A stretch of 64,000 nt of DNA from Clostridia bacterium (GTDB lineage: Bacteria > Bacillota > Clostridia > Oscillospirales > CAG-272). The position numbers and the translations under genes were made by a program. The stretch's first letter is position 1, and every line of letters begins with the position of its first letter. This document shows positions 16,494-23,160 of the stretch, in pieces. The DNA lies in assembly GCA_017461945.1 (NCBI GenBank), contig JAFTSB010000003.1:17453-81452 (forward strand). Direction: 5' to 3'. The notes below the pieces were generated by a model. It did no database searches. It had not been told where the DNA came from and saw only the letters and a list, made by a program, of their open reading frames with translations.

Positions 16494-16524
16494 CCGGTGT
16501 GTGCCCTTCTCGGTGCACACCTTT
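16494..16524 (+). terminator. Second hairpin-plus-T5 downstream of tRNA-Glu
   Basis: GGTGTGTGC pairs (two wobbles) with GTGCACACC and is followed by TTTTT. A 14-bp palindrome GGCCCATATGGGCC lies just upstream at 16470-16483. Between here and 16700 I see only a small TTTGCCC/GGGCAAA hairpin and no gene. Confidence 0.6.
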
Positions 16525-16700
16525 TTAGTTTATAGCAAAGGGCACGCACATGGGTGCGACAAACGCCGATTGAGCAGTGACCGCTCGCGAGCCGATGGCA
16601 AAGGCGTTTGCTTTTGCCCAAAGGGCAAATGTCCGCGATCTCCCATTGTCAGAAACCCATTTAAAATCAAAAAATATCTGCGCTTTTTTGGCATCAATAC

Positions 16701-16729
16701 TTGAAATTTTGCTCAAGCCATATTATAAT
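16701..16729 (+). promoter_or_regulatory. Promoter of mscS
   Basis: TTGAAA at 16701-16706, 17 bp, TATAAT at 16724-16729. The predicted start near 16736 leaves a leader of about 157 bases. Confidence 0.8.
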
Positions 16730-16735
16730 AAAAAG

Positions 16736-16892
16736 TGATGTATCAACAGCGATTTGTGCGCTTGGCGGTACAGGGTCGTCCCCGACCGAGACCTCTTGGC
16801 TGTCTCCGCTGGTTTTATGTTGTCCCTCTAAATTATAAATAAAATCATCGTGCGCTTCGGAGGGGTTTGAAGCGTGCAAAAAGGAGGAAACC
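16736..16892 (+). other. Long structured 5' leader of mscS, candidate regulatory RNA
   Basis: A closing stem CAGCG (16747-16751)/CGCTG (16807-16811) encloses two adjacent hairpins: GGTCG/CGACC at 16774-16787 with loop TCCC, and GAGAC/GTCTC at 16788-16806. Near the start codon CGCTTC/GAAGCG forms a hairpin whose loop, GGAGGGG, can also pair with an upstream CCCTC. The arrangement looks like a multi-branched aptamer followed by a switchable element before the ribosome-binding site. I do not recognise a known riboswitch class. Confidence 0.5.
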
Positions 16893-17717
16893 ATGCAAGA
16901 ATGGTTCACAAATCTGTGGACAACGGTGCAAAATACCGTGATGAACAACTGGCACAATATTCTCAAGTTTGTGCTGTTCCTCATTGTCGGCGCCATCGTG
17001 ATCCGCATCGCGGTTTCTATTGTTAGAAAATTGTTCAATTCTCCCAAGTCCAGACTGAAGGGTGCCGCAGGCAACTTTTTGACCGCCCTGATCAAAACTG
17101 CCCTTACCATTCTGTACGTCATCATTCTGCTGGCAATGCTGGGCGTAGATACCACCTCGATCGTGGCATTGTTCAGTGTGCTGACCTTGGCCATTTCTTT
17201 GGCTGTGCAGGGTGTGATCTCCAATCTGGCATCCGGCATTATGCTGGTGGTCACTAAGCCCTTTGACGAGGGTGACTTTGTTGACCTTGGCGGCAACTCC
17301 GGCACGGTAGAGGAGATTACCATCACCTGCACCAAGCTGAAGACCGGCGATAACAAGGTCGTGATCATTCCCAACAGCAACGTGACCGGCGGCGCTATTA
17401 TCAACTACAGCACCAAGGAGACCCGCCGTCTGGACCTTACCTTCAGCGTGGCTTACGGCTCTGATGTGGAAAAGGTCAAGGAGGTCATTCTCGGTGTGAT
17501 CGCCAAGCACGAGGAAATCCTCGACACGCCCGCTCCTATGGTTCGTCTCACCGCACACGGCGCGTCCTCTTTGGATTTCGTTACCCGTGTATGGGTCAAG
17601 CAGGCCGATTACTGGCCCGTTAACTTTGACTTGAAGGAAGAGGTCCTTGCCGCGTTTGAGGCTGCCGGCATTTCGGTTCCTTTCCCCCAGTTGGACGTTC
17701 ATATGGTCAACAACTGA
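16893..17717 (+). CDS. mscS: MscS-type mechanosensitive ion channel
   Basis: 274 aa, ATG after AAAGGAGG. Three membrane helices: residues ~21-44, ~60-85 and the pore helix TM3 at ~90-120 (SVLTLAISLAVQGVISNLASGIML), the Gly/Ala-rich pattern of MscS, followed by the beta domain with KPFDEGDFVDLGG and VVIIPNSNV and an alpha/beta C-terminal domain. It opens under membrane tension and releases osmolytes. It is monocistronic, with a long leader and a strong bidirectional terminator. Confidence 0.95.
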   Translation: MQEWFTNLWTTVQNTVMNNWHNILKFVLFLIVGAIVIRIAVSIVRKLFNSPKSRLKGAAGNFLTALIKTALTILYVIILLAMLGVDTTSIVALFSVLTLAISLAVQGVISNLASGIMLVVTKPFDEGDFVDLGGNSGTVEEITITCTKLKTGDNKVVIIPNSNVTGGAIINYSTKETRRLDLTFSVAYGSDVEKVKEVILGVIAKHEEILDTPAPMVRLTAHGASSLDFVTRVWVKQADYWPVNFDLKEEVLAAFEAAGISVPFPQLDVHMVNN

Positions 17718-17728
17718 TCATAAAAATC

Positions 17729-17761
17729 AAAAAGCAGGATGCATTGCATCCTGCTTTTTTT
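17729..17761 (+). terminator. Bidirectional terminator between mscS and the ECF S-component gene
   Basis: AAAAAGCAGGATGCA at 17729-17743 and its complement at 17745-17759, with T-runs on both strands. It ends mscS on the plus strand and the corrinoid-uptake transcript on the minus strand. Confidence 0.9.
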
Positions 17762-17781
17762 GTAACCGTATGTGTGTTTTT

Positions 17782-18402
17782 TTACAATTTGCCGCCTCTT
17801 GCTTGCTTTTCCAGCCGCATCAGCAGGGTGGAAAGGGGCAGAACCAGGGTGCAGGCGGCCAGATTGCCTGCGGCGTGCAGGAGATCAAAAGGAGCGCCGG
17901 CTACGATCCACGCAAGGGTGGTGGGCAGATCCATTTTAAAAAACAAGGCTTGAGCCGGGGCGTAAAGAATACCGTAGCACACACCGTGCAGGCCGCCGAT
18001 CAGCATATAAAGCGGCACGGCCAGCCATTTGGGCGTGCGATGGGGAATCAGCATGGCCAGACCCCAAATGGGCAACCAGATATAAAGATAGGGCATCCAC
18101 CATACGTTAAAGCCGGCGTAAACGCCGGTCAGTACAACAAAGACATAAAGGGGGATCAGCGCCTTTTTTCGATAGACCCGGGTAAAGGTGATCAAAAACA
18201 TGGCAATAAAGTGAATGTTGGGGGCCCATTCCATCAGCAGCTTGGAGCAAAAGAGGATGGCTCCCAGCATGGAAAAAACCGTCATTTCGCGCACCGTAAG
18301 CCACTTTTTTGTACGTGTTTGGGTGCTTGGGGTGGGCACAGACGGTTCCGTCGTCTGTGCCTGGTGGCCCTTATTCATAGGTGTTTGTTCTGGTGAATTC
18401 AT
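17782..18402 (-). CDS. ECF transporter S component, probably corrinoid-specific
   Basis: 206 aa from the ATG at 18402; a start at 18378, which overlaps the upstream stop as ATGAATAA, is equally possible because neither has a strong ribosome-binding site. After a ~40-residue polar N-terminus come about six membrane segments (TVFSMLGAILFCSKLLMEW, IAMFLITFTRVYRKKAL, later LPTTLAWIVAGAPFDLLHAAG), the layout of substrate-binding S components of energy-coupling-factor importers. The shared EcfA/EcfT module is not in this window. Co-transcription with a DUF4430-type lipoprotein behind a cobalamin riboswitch argues for a corrinoid or cobalamin-precursor substrate. Confidence 0.8.
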   Translation of the reverse strand: MNSPEQTPMNKGHQAQTTEPSVPTPSTQTRTKKWLTVREMTVFSMLGAILFCSKLLMEWAPNIHFIAMFLITFTRVYRKKALIPLYVFVVLTGVYAGFNVWWMPYLYIWLPIWGLAMLIPHRTPKWLAVPLYMLIGGLHGVCYGILYAPAQALFFKMDLPTTLAWIVAGAPFDLLHAAGNLAACTLVLPLSTLLMRLEKQARGGKL

Positions 18403-18802
18403 AGTGCTCGCCGTCGGCAATGATCACGCCGTCAACGCCGGTCATCAGGCTTTCACCGTTTTTAGAAAGCCCCCACCAATAGCCGCCGTTGTCAAAATCC
18501 GCTACCACACCGTTGACCGCCTTGACATAAAGACCGTAAGGGCCTTCGTCACCGGCAATGAGCCGGTGCTCCTCCATGGCCTCGCGGAGCGTCTCGGCAT
18601 CGGTTTTGATGGTAAAGGTCAAGGACTGCTCCTCAGCCTTGACCTCAACCTGAATGGTTTTGGAGCCGTTGCCAAAGGTCTTGTCGCTGTCGTAGCTGGC
18701 GGTTTCCCAGGCGCCGGTCTTTTCGATGTCGGCGCAGGCCACAAAAGATACACTCATGACAAGTGCCAGCAGCAAAAGTGTGATACGTATTGCCATTTTC
18801 AT
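18371..18802 (-). CDS. DUF4430-type lipoprotein, probable corrinoid-binding partner
   Basis: 143 aa, ATG at 18802 (MKMAIRI) after GAGGAAACG; an upstream in-frame extension runs into riboswitch sequence and has no ribosome-binding site. Residues 1-20 form a signal sequence ending in SFVAC, a lipobox. The mature part has the DUF4430 (transcobalamin-like beta-grasp) pattern: TLREAMEEHRLIAGDE, GLYVKAVNGVVADFDNGGYWWGLSKNGE, and a C-terminal YEFTRTNTYE. It would capture substrate outside the membrane and hand it to the S component encoded by the overlapping next gene. Confidence 0.82.
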   Translation of the reverse strand: MKMAIRITLLLLALVMSVSFVACADIEKTGAWETASYDSDKTFGNGSKTIQVEVKAEEQSLTFTIKTDAETLREAMEEHRLIAGDEGPYGLYVKAVNGVVADFDNGGYWWGLSKNGESLMTGVDGVIIADGEHYEFTRTNTYE

Positions 18803-18849
18803 TGTCGTTTCCTCTTTTCGTTTTGATTTTTCCACAAAACGAATGAAAG

Positions 18850-18952
18850 CAAAAACACTCCCCACAGTCACAGACCGGTGGGGTATCCCACAGTCATGGA
18901 CCGATGGAGAGTGAAGCATAGCAAAAGAAACGGCGCCGGAACTCCGCCGTTT
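18850..18952 (-). promoter_or_regulatory. Two successive expression-platform hairpins below the cobalamin riboswitch
   Basis: First: AAACGGCG (18952-18945) pairs with CGCCGTTT (18935-18928), followed by CTTTT on the minus strand. Second, downstream: CCCCAC...GTGGGG followed by AGTGTTTTTGC near 18883-18850. In the second, GTGGGAT and ACCCCAC can form a competing small hairpin, made possible by a 21-bp near-repeat (18861-18881 and 18887-18907). Both are terminator-like, before the first start codon at 18802. Confidence 0.6.
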
Positions 18953-18954
18953 GG

Positions 18955-19170
18955 TGCCGCTCCACTCCCCAATACCCGGGAGGGGTTCTGCCGGCCACGG
19001 GACGATGAGCATTCCGACTTTTGCTATGTTATGTGCTGCGCATAGCGTTTACGGTAATGGCTGTTGTGGCGGATTTGCACCGCGCTTTCCTCATCTTCGC
19101 CCACCAAGGCCGGGGGCGACAGCACGGTGGATCAAACCCCGCGCCGAACCGTGTTCATATATTTTGCAGG
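18955..19170 (-). promoter_or_regulatory. Cobalamin riboswitch (aptamer)
   Basis: Read on the minus strand, 19092-19059 carries GAGGAAAGCGCGGTGCAAAT then CCGCCACAACAGCC, matching the conserved core GGAA..GGUGAAAAUCCGG..CAGCC of cobalamin riboswitches, followed by TTACCGTAAACGC in the place of the ACUGUAAGC segment and AAGTCGGAATGCTC (19020-19007) in the B12-box position. The predicted transcript starts near 19185. Borders of the aptamer are approximate. It controls the two genes of the corrinoid-uptake unit. Confidence 0.8.
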
Positions 19171-19191
19171 TGTCGCTTTTGCGACGGTTTC

Positions 19192-19220
19192 ATTATAATA
19201 CAACCGTGGTACGATGTCAA
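19192..19220 (-). promoter_or_regulatory. Promoter of the cobalamin-riboswitch transcript
   Basis: Minus strand TTGACA (19220-19215), 17 bp, TATAAT (19197-19192), both consensus. Confidence 0.9.
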
Positions 19221-19230
19221 GACAAAAATA

Positions 19231-19258
19231 AAAAAGAGCAAGCGAGCTTGCTCTTTTT
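19231..19258 (-). terminator. Terminator of the HTH regulator gene
   Basis: AAAAAGAGCAAG at 19231-19242 pairs with CTTGCTCTTTTT at 19247-19258 over a 4-nt loop. On the minus strand it follows and slightly overlaps the stop codon of the HTH gene. Confidence 0.85.
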
Positions 19259-19508
19259 AGGAGAGAGTGTCTTCAAATAAACTGTCAATGCTCACACCAA
19301 GCAATTTGGAGATCACATAGATCTCTTTGTCGGTGGCCATACGCACCTGCCCTTCAAGCTTGGAAAAGCTGGTGGGGTTGATGTCGCAGCCCATGGTCTG
19401 CATTTTGGAGATAAAGTCCTTTTGCCTGATGCCTTTCTCTTTTCGGAAGCGCTCGATATTCCGGCCGACCATATTCGCGTCGCCGTATGCCCGTTGCCGT
19501 GTTCTCAT
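19257..19508 (-). CDS. Small Xre-family HTH transcriptional regulator
   Basis: 83 aa from the ATG at 19508, preceded by AAAGGCGGGC. The HTH_3 domain spans residues ~13-72: GRNIERFRKEKGIRQKDFIS, then INPTSFSKLEGQVRMATDKE (recognition helix), then the closing YVISKLLGVSIDSLF. No other domain. A perfect inverted repeat overlaps its probable promoter, which suggests autoregulation. The neighbouring MATE transporter is on the same strand upstream of it but separated by about 300 bases; whether it is a target is unknown. Confidence 0.85.
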   Translation of the reverse strand: MRTRQRAYGDANMVGRNIERFRKEKGIRQKDFISKMQTMGCDINPTSFSKLEGQVRMATDKEIYVISKLLGVSIDSLFEDTLS

Positions 19509-19545
19509 GCTGTCGCCCGCCTTTCGTAATTTTGCCTCCATATGC

Positions 19546-19588
19546 ATTATAACCATAAAGAAAGGGGATAAAATTCTATTTTAGAATT
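19546..19588 (-). promoter_or_regulatory. Promoter and candidate operator of the HTH gene
   Basis: TATAAT on the minus strand at 19551-19546 without a good -35 box; a perfect 7-bp inverted repeat AATTCTA-TTT-TAGAATT at 19572-19588 covers the -35 position. The remaining bases up to 19807 show no gene; a short AAGGGT/ACCCTT hairpin lies near 19690. Confidence 0.5.
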
Positions 19589-19807
19589 AAAGCGGAGACA
19601 AACCGAAAAAAAGAAGAAAAATGACTTCTTTTAAACAAAAATTTGCCACTATAGCGGTATTTTTCGACCAAATGGCTGGAAAGTCGGAAGGGTGGACGAC
19701 CCTTTCACTTTTCATGAACGCCGAAAAAAAGCAGCCCCGCGGCGGTGCTGCCAGGGAATGGCGGCACACAGTCGCGAGGCGGTTGTGCTGTAAAATGAAA
19801 TACCGTA

Positions 19808-21172
19808 TTACATTTTTTCGGCCAAAGCGCGGCGGCGCTTCCAAATACCGGAAAGAAAGTAGAGCAGACTGGGGATGGCATAGCCATAGGGAGCCAGACC
19901 GTATCCCAGCACAAAACCAAAAAAGCCCATCTCCAGCACGATGCCAAACAAAAAGCTGAGACCAATACGCAGGGCAACGCCATCCAGAATAGCCAGCACC
20001 ATGCCCAGCTTGGCATTGCCAATGCCCTGGATAAAGGCACCCGTGCCACGCATGACCGCAAAGGCAGGGAACATCCACAAAATGGCCCGGATAAAGGTGG
20101 CAGACATTTCGTGGACCAGAGGGTCGTCGGAAAACAGCATAAACAGCTGCTTGCCCAGCAGCACGTAAAGCAGCATAAAGAACACCGTCAGCGCTGCCGA
20201 CAGCACCCATGCCCGATGCACGATCTGCTTGGCGCGCTTTTGATCGCCGGCACCGATGTTTTGGCTGATCATGGGCATTGCTGCATATTGAATACCTTGG
20301 GAGATCTTATTGACGATATCGTCAATACGCACGCCAACGCCAAAGGTGGCAGAGGCTACCACGCCCACATTGTTGATCATAGCATTGACAAACAGCATAG
20401 AAATATTGATAAAGCCGGATTGAATGGCCATGGGAGTGCCTAACCCCAGGATCATGCCGATGTACTTTTTACGGGGAATGAAATTCTCCCGTCCAAAGGT
20501 AAACCCAAAGGCCTCTTTCTTTTTGTAAAGGTAAATCAGCGAAAAGAGGAACGAGGCGGCCTGCCCGATGATGGTGGCCCAAGCGGCGCCCGCAACGCCC
20601 CAACCCCAAACGCCGGTGAACAGAATGTCCAGCACCAGATTGATCACCGATGCAATGCCGATAAACAAAAAGGGGCTTTTGGCATCACCCATGCCGCGCA
20701 GCACGGCAGAGACCAGATTATAGCCTGCCGTAAAGATCAGGCCTGCGGCGCAGATCACCAGATATTGCAGGGCCATTGCGTGGGATTCGGGCGGAATGTT
20801 GATCAGCTCCAGAATAGGGGTGCGCGCCAACAGGATCGCCCCCGATAACAGCAGGGAAAGGAATAACACAAACCACAAAAGCGACCCCACGGTGTCGTTC
20901 ATTTCCCGATTCTTTTTGGCACCCAGCGCTTGGGCGATCATCACCTGTCCCGCGTTGGAAAAGCCAAGGCAGAGCATGGTGGCAAAGTTGACGATCTGAC
21001 TGCTTTGCGAGACCGCCGATAGCCCGGCAGTTCCCACGTAATGCCCCACAATGATCATGTCGATGGTGCTGTATAGCACCTGCATAGCATTGGAGGCCAT
21101 AAAGGGCAGGGAGAACAGAATCAACTGCCGCATGATATTGCCTTTGGTAAAGTCCTTGGAAAGGGTTTTCAC
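19808..21172 (-). CDS. MATE family efflux transporter
   Basis: 454 aa from a GTG at 21172 with only a weak upstream GAGAGTGAG; the N-terminal DFTKGNIMRQLILFSLPFM matches the usual start of MATE proteins, which supports this start over the internal ATG. Twelve predicted membrane helices in two bundles; typical motifs include TIDMIIVGHYVG, GFSNAGQVMIAQALGAKKN and, in the second half, GVGVRIDDIVNKISQGIQYA and QNIGAGDQKRAKQ. It should export cationic drugs or metabolites using an ion gradient. Substrate unknown. Confidence 0.93.
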   Translation of the reverse strand: MKTLSKDFTKGNIMRQLILFSLPFMASNAMQVLYSTIDMIIVGHYVGTAGLSAVSQSSQIVNFATMLCLGFSNAGQVMIAQALGAKKNREMNDTVGSLLWFVLFLSLLLSGAILLARTPILELINIPPESHAMALQYLVICAAGLIFTAGYNLVSAVLRGMGDAKSPFLFIGIASVINLVLDILFTGVWGWGVAGAAWATIIGQAASFLFSLIYLYKKKEAFGFTFGRENFIPRKKYIGMILGLGTPMAIQSGFINISMLFVNAMINNVGVVASATFGVGVRIDDIVNKISQGIQYAAMPMISQNIGAGDQKRAKQIVHRAWVLSAALTVFFMLLYVLLGKQLFMLFSDDPLVHEMSATFIRAILWMFPAFAVMRGTGAFIQGIGNAKLGMVLAILDGVALRIGLSFLFGIVLEMGFFGFVLGYGLAPYGYAIPSLLYFLSGIWKRRRALAEKM

Positions 21173-21288
21173 GTAGCATTTCTCACTCTCTGTAGATTTC
21201 TATTTCATTGTACCACGTACCGATCGGTTTGTAAAGCCAAATTATGATGGCAAGCATACGTATGCGCGACCTTCATTTAAAAAAGCAG

Positions 21289-21317
21289 TCGACAATCCAT
21301 CGGTTAAGTGATATAAT
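21289..21317 (+). promoter_or_regulatory. Promoter of the aldehyde dehydrogenase gene
   Basis: TCGACA at 21289-21294, 17 bp, TATAAT at 21312-21317; start codon 34 bases further on. Confidence 0.7.
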
Positions 21318-21351
21318 AAGCTTGAAAAAATGGAATGGGGAACAGACAGAT

Positions 21352-22734
21352 ATGACAGCAGAACAGATCCAAGCGCTCTTGGGGGCGCAAAGAGCCTATT
21401 ATAAAAGCGGCGCTACCGTGCCGGTTTCGTTTCGCATTACGCAGCTAAAGCGGCTGTACCAGGCCGTTTGTCAATATCGGGAGGAGATCAACGGTGCGTT
21501 GACCGCCGATCTTGGCAAAAGTGCCTATGAGGGCTTTATGTGCGAGAGTGGCCTGGTGTTGACCGAGATCCGGTATATGATCAAGCACACGCGAAAATTC
21601 GCCCGAAAGAAAACCGTGCGAACGCCGCTGGCGCAATTTCATTCACACAGCTACAAACAGCCTATGCCCTATGGCAACGTGCTGATCATGAGCCCCTGGA
21701 ACTATCCCTTTTTGTTGACGATGGATCCCCTGGTGGATGCCATTGCGGCAGGAAACACGGCCATTGTTAAGCCCAGCGCCTATTCGCCCGCTACCTCGCA
21801 GGTGGTGGCCAAGATCATCGGAGAATGCTTTGATCCCCAATACGTGGCGGTGGTCACAGGGGGTAGAGCCGAGAACACCGCGCTGCTGGATCAGAAATTT
21901 GATCTGGTCTTTTTCACGGGTAGTCAGGCCGTGGGCAAGGAGGTGCTGCGCCACACCGCAGAGCATCTGACTCCTGCTATATTGGAGTTGGGCGGCAAAA
22001 GCCCTTGCATTGTGGATGCAGGTGCCAACATTCGGTTGGCCGCCAAACGGATCGTTTTTGGCAAATATCTCAACTGCGGTCAGACCTGCGTGGCACCTGA
22101 CTACGTTTTGTGCCATCGTTCGGTCAAGGAGTCCTTTGTGACCGAGGTGATCCGGCAGGTAAAGGAGCAGTATGGCCAACGCCCCTTGGAAAATCCCCAA
22201 TACGGCAAGATCATCAACGACAAGCATTTTGCAAGACTGTGCGGCTTGATCGACCACAGTAAGGTGGTGATCGGCGGCGAAAGCAATCCCGTCACCTGTC
22301 GCATCGCCCCCACCGTTATGGATGGTGTGACCAAGGACGATGCCGTGATGGGGGAGGAGATCTTCGGCCCCATTTTGCCCATTCTCACCTTTGACGATTT
22401 TGATGCACTGATCCAAGATCTGAAGGAGAAGGAAAAGCCCCTGGCGCTCTATCTGTTTTCTCACAATCGCCATCACATCAGCCGGGTGACCAAGGAGCTT
22501 TCCTATGGCGGCGGCTGTATCAACGATGTGGTGATCCATCTGGCCACCAGTGCCATGGGCTTTGGCGGGGTGGGAGAAAGCGGCATGGGCAGCTATCACG
22601 GCAAGGATGGCTTTGATGCCTTTTCTCATTACAAATCCATTGTGGATAAAAAGACCTGGCTGGATCTGCCCATGCGCTATCCGCCCTATGGCAGCAAATT
22701 CTATGAAAAGCTGCTGCATTTGTTTTTGAGATAA
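21352..22734 (+). CDS. Aldehyde dehydrogenase (class 3-like)
   Basis: 460 aa from the ATG at 21352 after GGGGAAC; an upstream in-frame extension would run through the promoter. The NAD(P)-dependent ALDH signatures are complete: PYGNVLIMSPWNYPF near residue 105, AGNTAIVKPSAYSP, ELGGKSPCIVD with the catalytic Glu, and NCGQTCVAPDYV with the catalytic Cys near residue 245; C-terminal EEIFGPILPIL and FGGVGESGMG. Shorter length and the absence of an N-terminal extension fit class-3/fatty-aldehyde types (YwdH/AlkH-like). It probably oxidises medium or long aliphatic aldehydes, but substrate specificity is inference. Ends at a strong terminator. Confidence 0.93.
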   Translation: MTAEQIQALLGAQRAYYKSGATVPVSFRITQLKRLYQAVCQYREEINGALTADLGKSAYEGFMCESGLVLTEIRYMIKHTRKFARKKTVRTPLAQFHSHSYKQPMPYGNVLIMSPWNYPFLLTMDPLVDAIAAGNTAIVKPSAYSPATSQVVAKIIGECFDPQYVAVVTGGRAENTALLDQKFDLVFFTGSQAVGKEVLRHTAEHLTPAILELGGKSPCIVDAGANIRLAAKRIVFGKYLNCGQTCVAPDYVLCHRSVKESFVTEVIRQVKEQYGQRPLENPQYGKIINDKHFARLCGLIDHSKVVIGGESNPVTCRIAPTVMDGVTKDDAVMGEEIFGPILPILTFDDFDALIQDLKEKEKPLALYLFSHNRHHISRVTKELSYGGGCINDVVIHLATSAMGFGGVGESGMGSYHGKDGFDAFSHYKSIVDKKTWLDLPMRYPPYGSKFYEKLLHLFLR

Positions 22735-22762
22735 GCTCGCCATATGGGCGCTTGTGCCCCAA

Positions 22763-22795
22763 GCAGGGCGAAACGAAACCGTTTCGCCCTGCTTT
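22763..22795 (+). terminator. Terminator of the aldehyde dehydrogenase gene
   Basis: GCAGGGCGAAACG at 22763-22775 pairs perfectly with 22780-22792, followed by TTT. Confidence 0.85.
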
Positions 22796-22821
22796 CGATT
22801 GTAGCCTTCAGGGTACATAAA

Positions 22822-23078
22822 CCACCACTTGGAGTGGTGGAATAAAAATGCTTTAGCCATAGGCTCTCCCTATGGGAGAGCTCCCGCGAAGGCGGGTGAG
22901 AGGGTAAAAAATACCCCCTCTCCGTCGGCTCCGCCGCCACCTCTCCCCAAGGGCGAGGCCTTGCCGAATTTTCGGCAGTGGGGCGATAATTACTAATGTT
23001 TATTGTTCAGGACGTCTTTCGATGTCGCTAGCACTTTTGCTTTGAAGGTACGGTGCATACCACCACTTGAAGTGGTGG
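22822..23078 (+). repeat. Hairpin-bounded non-coding element (MITE/PATE-like)
   Basis: CCACCACTTGGAGTGGTGG at 22822-22840 and CCACCACTTGAAGTGGTGG at 23060-23078 are near-identical hairpins in the same orientation, both preceded by GGTAC and CATA-like bases. Between them a large imperfect inverted repeat (22861-22906 against 22912-22961) can fold into one long hairpin. No reading frame inside looks real. The layout resembles non-autonomous elements with IS200/IS605-type terminal hairpins, but I cannot assign a parent element. Confidence 0.55.
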
Positions 23079-23160
23079 TTATGATTGGGGCCCGGACGGT
23101 GTGGATTTTTGTGGAAATGTGTGCTATAATGGGGACATAACCGACTAAGGAGGGGAGAAA

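Noticed and set aside
18803-19012. N-terminal extension of the DUF4430 lipoprotein
   Set aside because: It would translate riboswitch and terminator sequence and hide the signal peptide; the start at 18802 has a good ribosome-binding site.
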